Part shown: positions 16,462-26,836 of the stretch, piece after piece
Layout of the letters: every line of letters starts with the position of its first letter
Position numbering within the stretch: the stretch's first letter is position 1
From: Geothrix terrae
Lineage (GTDB): Bacteria; Acidobacteriota; Holophagae; Holophagales; Holophagaceae
NCBI RefSeq assembly: GCF_022808775.1
Contig: NZ_JAKZLA010000005.1
Span: forward strand, 208,967-272,966
Direction of reading: 5' to 3'
DNA length: 64,000 nucleotides
Notes under the pieces: model-generated
The model's database searches: none
Told to the model about the DNA's origin: nothing
What the model saw: only the letters and a program-made list of their open reading frames with translations
Translations under genes and position numbers: made by a program

Positions 16462-18513
16462 TCAGAACCGGCATCGGGCGCTCAGGTCCACCCGGCGCCC
16501 GGGCAGGAGGTAGTACTGGCTGTCGCCCAGCTCGCTCTCGGCCACGGGCGGGCGCCGGTCCGTGAGGTTGCGGCCGTCCAGGCGGAGTTCCCAGGCCTTC
16601 GCGCGCCAGCCGAGGCTCGCCGCGAAGGTGGCGTAGCCGCCGTAGGGCGCGGTGTTGCGCTGGTTGAGGAAGACGCCGCCGGTGTAGGCCATCTCCACGG
16701 AGGCCGTGAAGCCGCGGGCCGGGGCGTAGGAGATGCCCAAGCCGCCGAGGTGGTAGGGGGACATCTCCAGGCGTTTCCCAGCCAGCTGCGTGAGGGTGCC
16801 GTCGCCGAAGTCCTTGGCGTAGTCCCGGAACCGGGCGTCGTGGTAGCTGTAGGCCAGGCGGGCCGCCAGGTCGCTGGTGAAGCGCCAGGAGGCCGACGCC
16901 TCCACGCCCTGGAAGCGCTCGGTCCCCGCATTGGCGAGCACCGGCGATGCCGTCCCGGTGGCCGGGTCGATGACGCTCTGGGACACCACCAGGTTCTCGA
17001 AGTCCATGAGGAAGCAGCTGACCTCCAGGGCCAGGCGGCGTCCCAGGAGGTCAGCCTTGGCGCCCAGGTCATAGCTGGTGGCGGTCTCGGGCTTGAGGAT
17101 CTGCGCGGCGCTGTCCAGGCCGAAGTCGATGGCCGCGGGCTTGAAGGTGCTGCGAAGGCCTGCGAAGAGGTTCACGCGATCTTCGCCGGCCTGCCAGGCG
17201 GTCCAGGTGGCCCCCGCGCTGCCGCCCAGGCGGGTGGTGGTGCGGGCATCCACGCCGGTGTCGAGGGCTCCGCTGGCAAAGTCCAGCGTGGCGGCCCGAC
17301 GGGTCTCCTCGGCCCGGGTGAGGCGCAGGCCCGCCTCGAGCGTCAGGCGCGGCGCGGCTTGCCACTGGGCGAAGGCGTAGAGGCCCGTGAAGTCCCGCCG
17401 GTCGTCGATGCGGATGTCCGCCTGGCTGGGCGTGGCGGAGGCGTCCGGGGCGCCGGAGCCGTCGAGGTTCACAGCGTAGTCGAAGTCCCCACCCCGACCC
17501 CGGCCCTGCCCATGCAGGTGATCCAGGCCCGCCACCACCTTGAGGCTGGTTCCAGCGGTCCACGTGAGGTGCGTATCCAGGTAGAGGTCCGTGAGGTCGA
17601 TGCGCTCGCGGAAGCCATGCGCGTTGGGGGCGGTGGTGGTCACGTCCGTGAGGAAGCCTCGGAAGGCATCCTGGCGCGCCCGGGAGGCCGACCACGTGGT
17701 GGACCAGAGCACGGCGGCATCCAGGGCCCGATCGTAGCCCATGGTGAGGGTGACGCGCCGGTCGTTCAGGAAGGCCCCGCCGGGGTTGTGGTTGGCGTCC
17801 AGCGGCACTTGATCCGTCAACGCCCGGCCCACCCGGGGGAAGGGGCTCGCGGGCTGCTGGTCCACGGCCGCACCCTCCAGGTCGAACCGGACCACCCCAT
17901 CCAGGGCCTGGACGCGGTTCCGCCACAGGAGGTGGTTGCGCTTGAAGCCGGTGCGCGGATCTTCGAAGCCCCGCGTGTCGTGGTCCACCGTGAGGGTGCT
18001 GTCCGTGGCAGACCCGACGGGCAGGTGCAGATTGACGGCGCCTCCGAAGGTCCCATGGGCTCCGGCGGACAGCCGGCCGGAACCCTTCGCATCCAGCGGC
18101 AGGCCACGGATGACATGGATGACGCCCACGAAGGAGGTGGCGCCGTACATCACCGGAGCGGCCCCCCGCTGGACTTCGATGCGCTCGACGCCCTCGAGGC
18201 TCAGGGTGGCGAGGGCCGGGTTGAAGGCGCCGCCCCAGGGCACGCCATCCACCACGAGCAGGAAGGCGTCGAACTCCTTCAGCCCCCAGAACTCCGGCAC
18301 GCTCCCGGCCGGGCCGCCGTCGCCGCCGGGAGCGATGAACACCCCGGCCAGCAGCGCCAGAGCCTCGCGCAGATCCGTGGCGCCGCGATCGGCAAGCTCC
18401 CGGGCGGTGAGCACGGTGATGGAAGCCGGCACCTTGGCCGGATCCTCGGGAAAGCGCGTGGCGGTGACCTCCACCACGGCCGCGGGTGGAACGGGAGGGA
18501 GGGATTGCAACAT
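16462..18513 (-). CDS. TonB-dependent outer-membrane receptor
   Basis: A 683-aa receptor with plug domain (about 10-135: VEVTATRFPEDPAKVPASIT, then DLREALALLAGV, VERIEVQRGAAPVMYG) and a 22-strand beta-barrel ending in RRVDLSARCRF with a terminal Phe, the outer-membrane assembly signal. The substrate is not predictable; there is no close cobalamin or siderophore cluster. No signal peptide is visible: the only start (ATG 18513) gives MLQSLPPVPPAAVVEVTATR. The start overlaps the stop of the upstream gene (TGATG), so translation is coupled. Either export depends on an unusual start or the 5' end is damaged. Confidence 0.85.
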   Translation of the reverse strand: MLQSLPPVPPAAVVEVTATRFPEDPAKVPASITVLTARELADRGATDLREALALLAGVFIAPGGDGGPAGSVPEFWGLKEFDAFLLVVDGVPWGGAFNPALATLSLEGVERIEVQRGAAPVMYGATSFVGVIHVIRGLPLDAKGSGRLSAGAHGTFGGAVNLHLPVGSATDSTLTVDHDTRGFEDPRTGFKRNHLLWRNRVQALDGVVRFDLEGAAVDQQPASPFPRVGRALTDQVPLDANHNPGGAFLNDRRVTLTMGYDRALDAAVLWSTTWSASRARQDAFRGFLTDVTTTAPNAHGFRERIDLTDLYLDTHLTWTAGTSLKVVAGLDHLHGQGRGRGGDFDYAVNLDGSGAPDASATPSQADIRIDDRRDFTGLYAFAQWQAAPRLTLEAGLRLTRAEETRRAATLDFASGALDTGVDARTTTRLGGSAGATWTAWQAGEDRVNLFAGLRSTFKPAAIDFGLDSAAQILKPETATSYDLGAKADLLGRRLALEVSCFLMDFENLVVSQSVIDPATGTASPVLANAGTERFQGVEASASWRFTSDLAARLAYSYHDARFRDYAKDFGDGTLTQLAGKRLEMSPYHLGGLGISYAPARGFTASVEMAYTGGVFLNQRNTAPYGGYATFAASLGWRAKAWELRLDGRNLTDRRPPVAESELGDSQYYLLPGRRVDLSARCRF

Positions 18514-19139
18514 CAGGATTCCTTGTGCTCGGGGGTCGAAGGATCGGCCTGTGGCATGCGGACCCGAAGGGATCCGTCCAAGGCTTCGACGGCCAGGTTC
18601 ATGTGATCAGCCATGCCTCGCAGCCAGAGCCCGGCGAGGCTGCGAGGCGCCTCCGGGGGCCACTCAGCCTCCAGGGGCCGCGGGAGCGGGGAGTCCGTGA
18701 CCCAGCGCAGGATCCAGGCCCCTGGAACGGCTTCCGCCTCCAGGCGCAAGGGGCCGGGCGCGGCCCAGGGGAGGATCTGCCGGGTGAACGCCACGACCCA
18801 GTCCTGCAGCAGGGGGGCCGGCCAGGATGCCTGCCCGGCGCCCGCATCCACGAGGTTCACGGGACACCGGAAAAGGGCGCCTGCGGCTTCGAGCCGCTTC
18901 CCCAACCCCGCCTCCCAATCCTTCCAGGGGATGGGCTCCGTATAGGGGAGCCGCCCCAGGGCCACGGCACGGGCCATGGAGATGAGAACCTTCCCATCCT
19001 CCAGAAGCGTCTCCAGCCGCGCGTGGTTCTGGGGATCGAAGGGGAGGGCCGGATCGCCCAGATCCGCCACACCCTGGAGGCCCGTCAGCAGATTGTTGAA
19101 ATCATGCAGGGTCGCCCGCCAGAGTTCCTCAGGATCCAT
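18513..19139 (-). CDS. Histidine-phosphotransfer/kinase-like protein lacking an ATP site
   Basis: A 208-aa soluble protein. The N-terminal helix LWRATLHDFNNLLTGLQGVADL is a histidine-kinase H-box (HDFNNLL, His about residue 11-12). The C-terminal half could be a degenerate ATPase-like fold but shows no DxGxG or GxGLGL. This is the architecture of ChpT-like histidine phosphotransferases. It would pass phosphate between receiver domains. It overlaps the TonB-dependent receptor gene by a base. It is divergent from the MshEN protein. Function uncertain. Confidence 0.5.
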   Translation of the reverse strand: MDPEELWRATLHDFNNLLTGLQGVADLGDPALPFDPQNHARLETLLEDGKVLISMARAVALGRLPYTEPIPWKDWEAGLGKRLEAAGALFRCPVNLVDAGAGQASWPAPLLQDWVVAFTRQILPWAAPGPLRLEAEAVPGAWILRWVTDSPLPRPLEAEWPPEAPRSLAGLWLRGMADHMNLAVEALDGSLRVRMPQADPSTPEHKES

Positions 19140-19232
19140 GCACCCTCCCGGCCACAAAAGCCTTGAATGACGTTACCTTGGGGACCACCCTCTGTGCATC
19201 ACCGTGAAGACCGACGTCCCCAGGACTCCCTC

Positions 19233-20096
19233 ATGCAGCAACCGATCAAGCGGCTTGGCGAACTGCTCGTGGAATCCGGGCTCATCACCCCGGCCCAGCT
19301 TCAGAGCGCCATCACCCACCAGAAGATCGCCCGGGGACGCCTGGGCAGCAACCTCGTGGCCCTCGGCTACATCAGCGAGGAGGTCCTCATGGACTTCCTC
19401 AGCCAGCAGGCCGGCGTGCCCCGGATGGACGTGCGGAATCTCGCGGTGCCGCCCGAGGTGCTGAAGCTGGTCCCCCACCGGCTGGCGGACCAGTTCACCG
19501 TGCTCCCCGTGGCCACCCGGGAGCCGAAATCGCTGGTGCTGGCCATGTCCGATCCGTCGGACCTGAATGCCATGGACAGCGCCCGGTTCGCGTCGGGGCT
19601 GCACATCCAGCCCGTGGTGGCTTCGCACAGCGCGCTGCGCAAGGCCATCGGTGAGCTCTACCGGAACCTCGAGACACCCTCTCCCGGGGCCCCCGTCACG
19701 GTGGAAGTGGGCGCCTCCCACGACGAGGACGAGGCGCTCCCGGTCACCTTCAGCCTCAGCCCGCTGCCCGTGCCCACACCCGGCCCCGTTGCGGAACAGG
19801 CCTTCCCGCGGGATCCCTTCTTCGACGCCACCGGCGCTCCGTCCTACGACACCACGGATCTCGATCCGTTCCGGTTCTTCGAGAAGGCGGACCCGCCTCC
19901 GGCTCCGCCCGACCTCATCCCCGGCCGCACCCTCCGCGAGTCGGTGCCCACCCTGGAATCCTACGAGACCCGCGCCATCCTCCTGGGCATGATCCGCCTC
20001 TTCCAGCGGCGCGGCATCCTTGGCGAGGACGAGCTCCAGCGCCTGCTCGCCAATCTCGTGGAATCCGGCGAGATCAAGAACACGAAGACGGACTGA
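19233..20096 (+). CDS. Stand-alone MshEN (GspE N-terminal) domain protein
   Basis: A 287-aa protein. Residues 1-150 are a type II secretion/type IV pilus ATPase N-terminal domain (LGELLVESGLITPAQLQSAI, then FLSQQAGVPRMDV and VLPVATREPKSLVLAMSDPSD). MshEN domains bind cyclic-di-GMP in several ATPases. The ATPase itself is missing; instead there is a Pro-rich linker (about 190-245) and a short C-terminal helical region ending in LVESGEIKNTKTD. It may be a c-di-GMP-responsive adaptor. The start at 19233 is chosen because MQQPIKRLGELL matches the domain; upstream starts are not conserved-looking. Confidence 0.7.
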   Translation: MQQPIKRLGELLVESGLITPAQLQSAITHQKIARGRLGSNLVALGYISEEVLMDFLSQQAGVPRMDVRNLAVPPEVLKLVPHRLADQFTVLPVATREPKSLVLAMSDPSDLNAMDSARFASGLHIQPVVASHSALRKAIGELYRNLETPSPGAPVTVEVGASHDEDEALPVTFSLSPLPVPTPGPVAEQAFPRDPFFDATGAPSYDTTDLDPFRFFEKADPPPAPPDLIPGRTLRESVPTLESYETRAILLGMIRLFQRRGILGEDELQRLLANLVESGEIKNTKTD

Positions 20097-20098
20097 GG

Positions 20099-20229
20099 TC
20101 AGCCCTCGACTTTCATGATCGCCAGGAAACCTCGCCTCGCCGGGTGCCGGCTCGAGGCAGGGCATTCAGCCCTACCTGCTCGCCACCCGGCTGAGGCTCG
20201 GCCTGCGGGATCTCCACGTTGCCAATGGC
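20099..20229 (-). pseudogene. Broken duplicate of the lepA 3' end with palindromic insert
   Basis: 20099-20128 copies 20254-20283 (last 10 codons of lepA including the stop, 1 mismatch) and 20202-20229 copies 20289-20316 (2 mismatches). In true lepA the two pieces are 5 bases apart. In the copy they are separated by 73 bases that fold into a long hairpin (CCGGGTG...CACCCGG with inner GGCAGGGC/GCCC arms). So the end of lepA was duplicated and a hairpin element sits inside the copy. Confidence 0.65.
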
Positions 20230-20253
20230 AGGCCATCGGGGCCGCCCAGGACG

Positions 20254-22071
<1,818 letters not shown>

Positions 22072-22228
22072 TGAGGAACCTCGAACTGGTCATTGTACTG
22101 TTGGAAACCCTCACTGTCTGCGGGGTTTTACCTACTGGGGCCTCAAGCCGTGGTTGATCCGAGCCGATGGGACCTTTAACCTCAAGGCCGAGAGCCAAGG
22201 AGTCCGCTTGTCCCACTTCGCGTCTCCC

Positions 22229-23023
22229 ATGACCATCCTGATGGTAGAGGACAATGCCCTGCAGCGGCGGCTGCTGGAGGCGCAGATCCAGCCGCTGGGG
22301 CACCACCTGATCGTGGCGGCGAACGGCGAAGAGGCCCTGGCGCGCCTCCGGTCGGACCGGCCCGAGCCCGACATGGTGATCATGGACGTGGTGATGCCGT
22401 CCATGGACGGCTTCAAGGCCTGCGAAGCCATCAAGTCCGACCCCGCCACGGCGGACATCCCCGTGCTGGTGCTGACGGCCCTGAGCCGGGACGCCAAGGA
22501 CCGCAGCTATACCGCCGGGGCGGATGACTTCATCCGCAAGCCCGCCAGCAACCTGCTCCTCCAGATGCGCATCCAGACCCACCTCCGCGTCCGGGCCCTG
22601 TCGCTCCGCACAGGTCCGCTGCCCCCCGCCCGCCCCAAGGTGCTGGTGGCGTCGGCCAGTTCCATGGTGCTCACCCAGGTCCAGAACCACTTCGGCAAGG
22701 ACCAGGCGATCTTCATCGAAGCCCAGGGCGAAACCCAGGCCCGGGCCCAGATCTTCGCCGAATCCCCCGATGTGCTGGTGCTCGACACGGATCTGGCCGA
22801 TGGCAGCGCCCTGGACCTGGTGGCGACCCTGGGCCAGTCACAGGATCTGAAGGACCTGCCCATCCTCCTCCTGCACGATCCCGGCGAGCTCGAGGCCTGG
22901 TCCCGCCTCCGCGGGCCCGTGTGCGACGCGCTGGAGAAACCCCTGGCGGCCCCTGAAACCCGCCGCCGGGTGGCCCTGCTGGCCCGGCTGGCCCACCTCC
23001 AGAAACGCGTCGGTCAGGCATGA
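22229..23023 (+). CDS. Dual-receiver response regulator without output domain
   Basis: A 264-aa protein with two receiver domains. The first has MTILMVEDN (acidic pair), VIMDVVMPSMDG (phospho-Asp) and IRKPA (Lys). The second (from about residue 137, PKVLVASASSMV) has LDTDLADGSAL and LEKPLAA but a weak acidic pocket, so it may not be phosphorylated. No DNA-binding or enzymatic output is present, so it likely works by protein contact. The start MTILMVEDN at 22229 matches CheY-like proteins. Its stop overlaps the start of the next gene (ATGA). Confidence 0.82.
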   Translation: MTILMVEDNALQRRLLEAQIQPLGHHLIVAANGEEALARLRSDRPEPDMVIMDVVMPSMDGFKACEAIKSDPATADIPVLVLTALSRDAKDRSYTAGADDFIRKPASNLLLQMRIQTHLRVRALSLRTGPLPPARPKVLVASASSMVLTQVQNHFGKDQAIFIEAQGETQARAQIFAESPDVLVLDTDLADGSALDLVATLGQSQDLKDLPILLLHDPGELEAWSRLRGPVCDALEKPLAAPETRRRVALLARLAHLQKRVGQA

Positions 23024-24558
23024 AGGCACGCCATGGCCGAACGAGGGGGGCCGCCTTCGGACTCCTGGTGGCCCTCGCCGCCTCCGCCTCCGCGGCCTCC
23101 GTGGAAGGCCGCGTCACGGATGGCCACCGGGGCCTGGCCGGCGTCCGCGTCTACCCGGACCGGCAGCCGAGAGTGTCCCCCGCGGGGGATCCCCCCCTGG
23201 CGCTGACGGACGCGGAGGGCCGCTTCCACCTGGACCTGGAACCCGAGGATGCGGTCCTGGCCGTGGAGAAGGACGGCTGGCGCCGCGACCTGGTGCCGGC
23301 CGCCGAGTGGCGCGGTGACATCGCCCTCAGCCCGGAGCCCAGATTCCGAAAGGAGGCCATCTTCATCGTCCGCCTCGACTTCACGGACGAAGCCTCCAAG
23401 CTGCCGGACGGCGCCCTGCGGGAGCTGATCTTCTCGCGCCGCCCCGGGGTGGCCAGCGCGGCCAACTACTTGTACGAGGTCAGCAAGGGGGCCGTGTCCC
23501 TCGTCGAGGGCCGCTTCCTCAAGCTGCGGAGCGCCGATTTCCCCGCCCCGAGGACCGATGACCGCAAGATGGCCATGGCCGGCTGGGTGCTGGAGCGCCT
23601 GCAGGGCGAGGATCTCGGCGACTGCGACCGCCTCGACAACCGCACCGGCGCGGTCCGCCCGGACGGCAAGCCCGACCACCTCTGGGTCATCACGCCCGGC
23701 AAGCCCCAGTCGCTGACCGCCGACGAGGCCGATCTCAAGGCCGTGAGCCTTCTCCTGCCCCTGCCCTGGGACAAGACCCGGCGCTGGCCCCTGATCTTCA
23801 TGACCGAGGAAGTCCCGCTGGGGAACATCGTCCACGAGGCCTTCCACTCCATGGGCGAGCACCGCGTGGACGACCTCTACCTGGACTGCGGCGATCCCCT
23901 CACGGCCGGCATCTGGGATCTCATGGACGCGGGCCAGTATCGCGGCTGGGACCGCTCCCACCCCGAAGAGGGCCCCTGGGTGGAGGACACGGGCTACAGC
24001 CCCTCCCATCCCACCGCCTGGGTGCGTTCCGAACTCTGGTACCGCGGCTGGTTCCGCGGCCTGATCAACCGGCTCTCCGTGAAAGGTCCGTCCTGGGAGG
24101 GCTGGATCGCGCCGGTCTCCCGCGCCCCCGGCGCCGATCCCCAGTGGGTGACCTTGCCCGATCCCCGGAAGAAGGGCCGCTTCTTCAGCCTGGAAGTGCG
24201 CCGCCCCTGGGGCTTCGAGCGCGGCCGCGTAGGCGGGCGCTTCGGGCCGGGCCACGAAGGCCTGGTGGTGGCCACCATCGATCCCTCCCTGCTCAGCCCC
24301 GACGAACCACAGGGCCCCGTGCGCGTGGTGGACGCCCACCCCGGCAGCCCCGAGCCGCCCAAGCCCCGCTTCCCCTGCGGCCGCTGGGAGCTGGATGACG
24401 CGGCCTTCAACCTGGGCCCCGGCGAAACCCCCCGGGGCCGCAGCGGACCCCTGTCCTGGGAGGTTCTCGACACCGATGCCAGCGGCCGCATGCGAGTCCG
24501 GGTGAGCCTGGCCCGGCCCTTGGCAAAAAAATCCCGCGCCCGGGCGTCTGCCAAGTAA
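23020..24558 (+). CDS. Exported M6-like zinc metalloprotease
   Basis: A 512-aa precursor. The signal peptide is near residues 1-26 (GAAFGLLVALAASASA). A carboxypeptidase-regulatory-like beta domain follows (about 27-100, VEGRVTDGHRGLAGVRVY). The catalytic region has HEAFHSMGEHRVDDLY, an HExxH followed by a third ligand (His/Asp) as in immune-inhibitor-A-like metzincins. The pattern LDFTDEASKLPDG, then YLYEVSKGAVSL, is typical of M6 proteins. Probably a secreted or periplasmic protease. Translationally coupled to the response regulator (ATGA overlap at 23020). Confidence 0.72.
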   Translation: MKARHGRTRGAAFGLLVALAASASAASVEGRVTDGHRGLAGVRVYPDRQPRVSPAGDPPLALTDAEGRFHLDLEPEDAVLAVEKDGWRRDLVPAAEWRGDIALSPEPRFRKEAIFIVRLDFTDEASKLPDGALRELIFSRRPGVASAANYLYEVSKGAVSLVEGRFLKLRSADFPAPRTDDRKMAMAGWVLERLQGEDLGDCDRLDNRTGAVRPDGKPDHLWVITPGKPQSLTADEADLKAVSLLLPLPWDKTRRWPLIFMTEEVPLGNIVHEAFHSMGEHRVDDLYLDCGDPLTAGIWDLMDAGQYRGWDRSHPEEGPWVEDTGYSPSHPTAWVRSELWYRGWFRGLINRLSVKGPSWEGWIAPVSRAPGADPQWVTLPDPRKKGRFFSLEVRRPWGFERGRVGGRFGPGHEGLVVATIDPSLLSPDEPQGPVRVVDAHPGSPEPPKPRFPCGRWELDDAAFNLGPGETPRGRSGPLSWEVLDTDASGRMRVRVSLARPLAKKSRARASAK

Positions 24559-24566
24559 GATGAGGC

Positions 24567-25961
24567 ATGAAATCAGCTCGCTGCCTCCTCTTCCTAGCCG
24601 CTGCCTGCCTGGGTGCCCAGACGTCGCCCCAGACGCTGCCCCAGGCACCCTCCCAGACCGCCCAGGCCACGGCCGAACGCCTCCGCGTCGAGGCCTTCCG
24701 GACCCACGGCGCCTACACGGACCTCGTCTGGCTCTGTGACCGCATCGGGAACCGGCTGAGCGGCTCGCCCCAGCTGGACCAGGCCATCGACTGGGCCCAG
24801 GGGCGGCTGAAGGCGGCGGGGTTCGTCAATGTCCATGCGGAAAAAGTCATGGTGCCCCACTGGGTGCGCGGAAGGGAATCCGCCGAGCTGCTGCTCCCCA
24901 CCCCCCAGCGGGTGAACCTGCTGGGCCTCGGCGGCAGCGTGGGCACCCCCGAGGGCGGCCTCACGGCGGATGTCGTCGTGGTGGGCTCTTTCGATGAGCT
25001 CGACAAACTCGGCGAAGCCGTGAAGGGGAAGATCGTCCTCTACGACGTGCCCTTCCAAGGCTACGGCCGCACGGTGGCCTACCGCCACGACGGCGCCTCC
25101 CGGGCCGCCAAGTACGGCGCGGTGGCCGCCCTGGTGCGGTCTGTGGGCCCCGTGAGCCTGGACACCCCGCACACCGGCGTCATGGGCTACGATCCCGCCT
25201 ACCCGAAGATCCCCACCGCCGCCGTCACCATCGAGGCATCCACCCAGATGCGGCGCATGCAGGACCGGGGCGAGCGCATCCGCCTGAAGCTCGAGATGGG
25301 CGCGAAGATGCTTCCCGACGCCCCCTCCGCCAACGTGGTGGCCGAGATCCGCGGCACCGAGAAGCCCGACGAGGTGGTCATCCTCAGCGGCCACCTGGAC
25401 AGCTGGGATGTGGGCCAGGGCGCCCAGGACGACGGCGCGGGCACCGTCACCGCCATGGAGGCCGCGCGGCTCCTCCAGTCCCTGGGCCTGAAGCCCCGCC
25501 GCACCATCCGCGTGGTGCTCTGGACCAACGAGGAGAACGGCCTGCGCGGCGGCCTGGGCTACCGCGACGCCCACCGCGCGGAGCTGCGCAACATCGTGGC
25601 CGCCTTCGAGACCGACTCCGGCAGCGAGCGCATCAAGGGCTTCGGCCTGGATCTGCGCACGGCCTCGCCGGAGGCCAAGGCTGCCGCTTTGACCTCCCTG
25701 AAGAAGATCGGGAAGGACGCGCTCGAGAGCTTCGGCACCATCGACCTGCGGCTGGGCGGCTCCGGCGCGGACGTGGGCCCCATGGTGGCCGAAGGCGTCC
25801 CCGGCCTCGGCGTCGGCCACGCCGCCACCCACTACTTCGACATCCACCACACCCAGGCCGACACCGTGGACAAGGTCAACCCCGACGACTTGGCCTGGAA
25901 CGCCGCCGCCCTCGCCAGCTTCGCCTACGCCCTGGCCCAGTCGGATGTGCGGTTCAACTAG
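24567..25961 (+). CDS. Exported M28 family zinc aminopeptidase/carboxypeptidase
   Basis: A 464-aa precursor with a signal peptide (MKSARCLLFLAAACLGAQT). A PA-type insert (about 120-250) sits inside the M28 fold. The metal ligands are visible as SGHLDSWDVGQGAQDDGAG (His, bridging Asp), NEENGL (catalytic and ligand Glu), ETDSGS (Asp) and a late IHHTQADT (His). This is the plasma glutamate carboxypeptidase/aminopeptidase-like clade. It would trim peptides in the periplasm. It follows the M6-like gene by 8 bases, so the two may be one transcript. Confidence 0.9.
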   Translation: MKSARCLLFLAAACLGAQTSPQTLPQAPSQTAQATAERLRVEAFRTHGAYTDLVWLCDRIGNRLSGSPQLDQAIDWAQGRLKAAGFVNVHAEKVMVPHWVRGRESAELLLPTPQRVNLLGLGGSVGTPEGGLTADVVVVGSFDELDKLGEAVKGKIVLYDVPFQGYGRTVAYRHDGASRAAKYGAVAALVRSVGPVSLDTPHTGVMGYDPAYPKIPTAAVTIEASTQMRRMQDRGERIRLKLEMGAKMLPDAPSANVVAEIRGTEKPDEVVILSGHLDSWDVGQGAQDDGAGTVTAMEAARLLQSLGLKPRRTIRVVLWTNEENGLRGGLGYRDAHRAELRNIVAAFETDSGSERIKGFGLDLRTASPEAKAAALTSLKKIGKDALESFGTIDLRLGGSGADVGPMVAEGVPGLGVGHAATHYFDIHHTQADTVDKVNPDDLAWNAAALASFAYALAQSDVRFN

Positions 25962-25996
25962 GCCAGCCAACCCAGCGAGTCAGGGTCACCTGCCGA

Positions 25997-26776
25997 TCAC
26001 TGGCTGATCCGCACCAACTCCACATCGAAGACCAGCATGCCCGGCGGCATTCCCCGGGCACCCCGGTAGGCCAGCTTCTCGGGAATCCAGAATCGCCTAC
26101 GCTCGCCTTCCACCATGAGCTGGAGTCCCTCGACCCAGCCCGGGATGGTGCCCTTCAGCTGCAACGGCACTGAGACACCTTTTGTCAGCGAGCTGTCGAA
26201 CATCTTCCCGTCCGTGGTCCAACCCGTGTAGTGGACGGAGACCCAGCTGGCCGGAACGGGATGCGCCTTTCCCGTTCCGGGCCTGAGGACCTTGAAGGCC
26301 AGGCCGGAACGCAGCACCGTCGCGTCCGCTGGCGGGGCCGCCACCTCCGCCGGCGCCTGCGCGGGAGGTGGCATCGTATCCAGAAGTTCCAGGTCCATCA
26401 CCACCGCCCCGGCCGGCCGGCCCTTGGCGCCCCCGAAGGCCTGGGCCTCCGGAAGCCACACCCGCCGCTGCTCGCCCACCGCCATGGCCAGCAGCATCTC
26501 CCGCATGCCCGGCATCAGCCGGTCCAGGCCCAGGTATGGCGCCTCATCCAGCGCCCGGGTGTTGGCGAAGACCGCTCCGTCCGCGCCCCACCCCGTGAAA
26601 TGCACCCGAACGACTCCCCCGGGCGCGGGGCGGGCATCCCCCTTCCCGGCCTGGATCACCCGGTAGGTCACGCCGCTGGGGGTGCGAAGGGCATCCGCAG
26701 GAGGGACCACCAGATCCGGTGGCGCGGCTTGGAGGCAGAGCGCGGAGAGCAGGACAGGGATGGGGCGCAGGGTCAT
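25997..26776 (-). CDS. Exported peptidyl-prolyl isomerase with two FKBP domains
   Basis: A 259-aa precursor with signal peptide (MTLRPIPVLLSALCLQA). Two FKBP domains (about 30-135 and 150-258) are joined by a Pro/Ala linker. The first has VRVHFTGWGADGAVF and a PGMREML segment. The second has WVSVHYTGWTTDGKMFDSS, PGWVEGLQLM and a better match to catalytic FKBP (YTGW, MFDSS, IP.KLAYG-like IPEKLAYRG). Proline isomerisation/chaperone of exported proteins. Convergent with the M28 gene; upstream is the methyltransferase gene on the same strand. Confidence 0.9.
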   Translation of the reverse strand: MTLRPIPVLLSALCLQAAPPDLVVPPADALRTPSGVTYRVIQAGKGDARPAPGGVVRVHFTGWGADGAVFANTRALDEAPYLGLDRLMPGMREMLLAMAVGEQRRVWLPEAQAFGGAKGRPAGAVVMDLELLDTMPPPAQAPAEVAAPPADATVLRSGLAFKVLRPGTGKAHPVPASWVSVHYTGWTTDGKMFDSSLTKGVSVPLQLKGTIPGWVEGLQLMVEGERRRFWIPEKLAYRGARGMPPGMLVFDVELVRISQ

Positions 26777-26836
26777 GGTGGCGTTCCAGGGGGATCAGGA
26801 TGAGCCAGATCCAGGATAGATAAGGGGCGCGGCGCG

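Noticed and set aside
14980..18606. Long plus-strand open frame (over 1200 codons) across miaB and the receptor
   Set aside because: It is the antisense of two well-supported genes; GC-rich codon use opens long empty frames and its translation has no family features.
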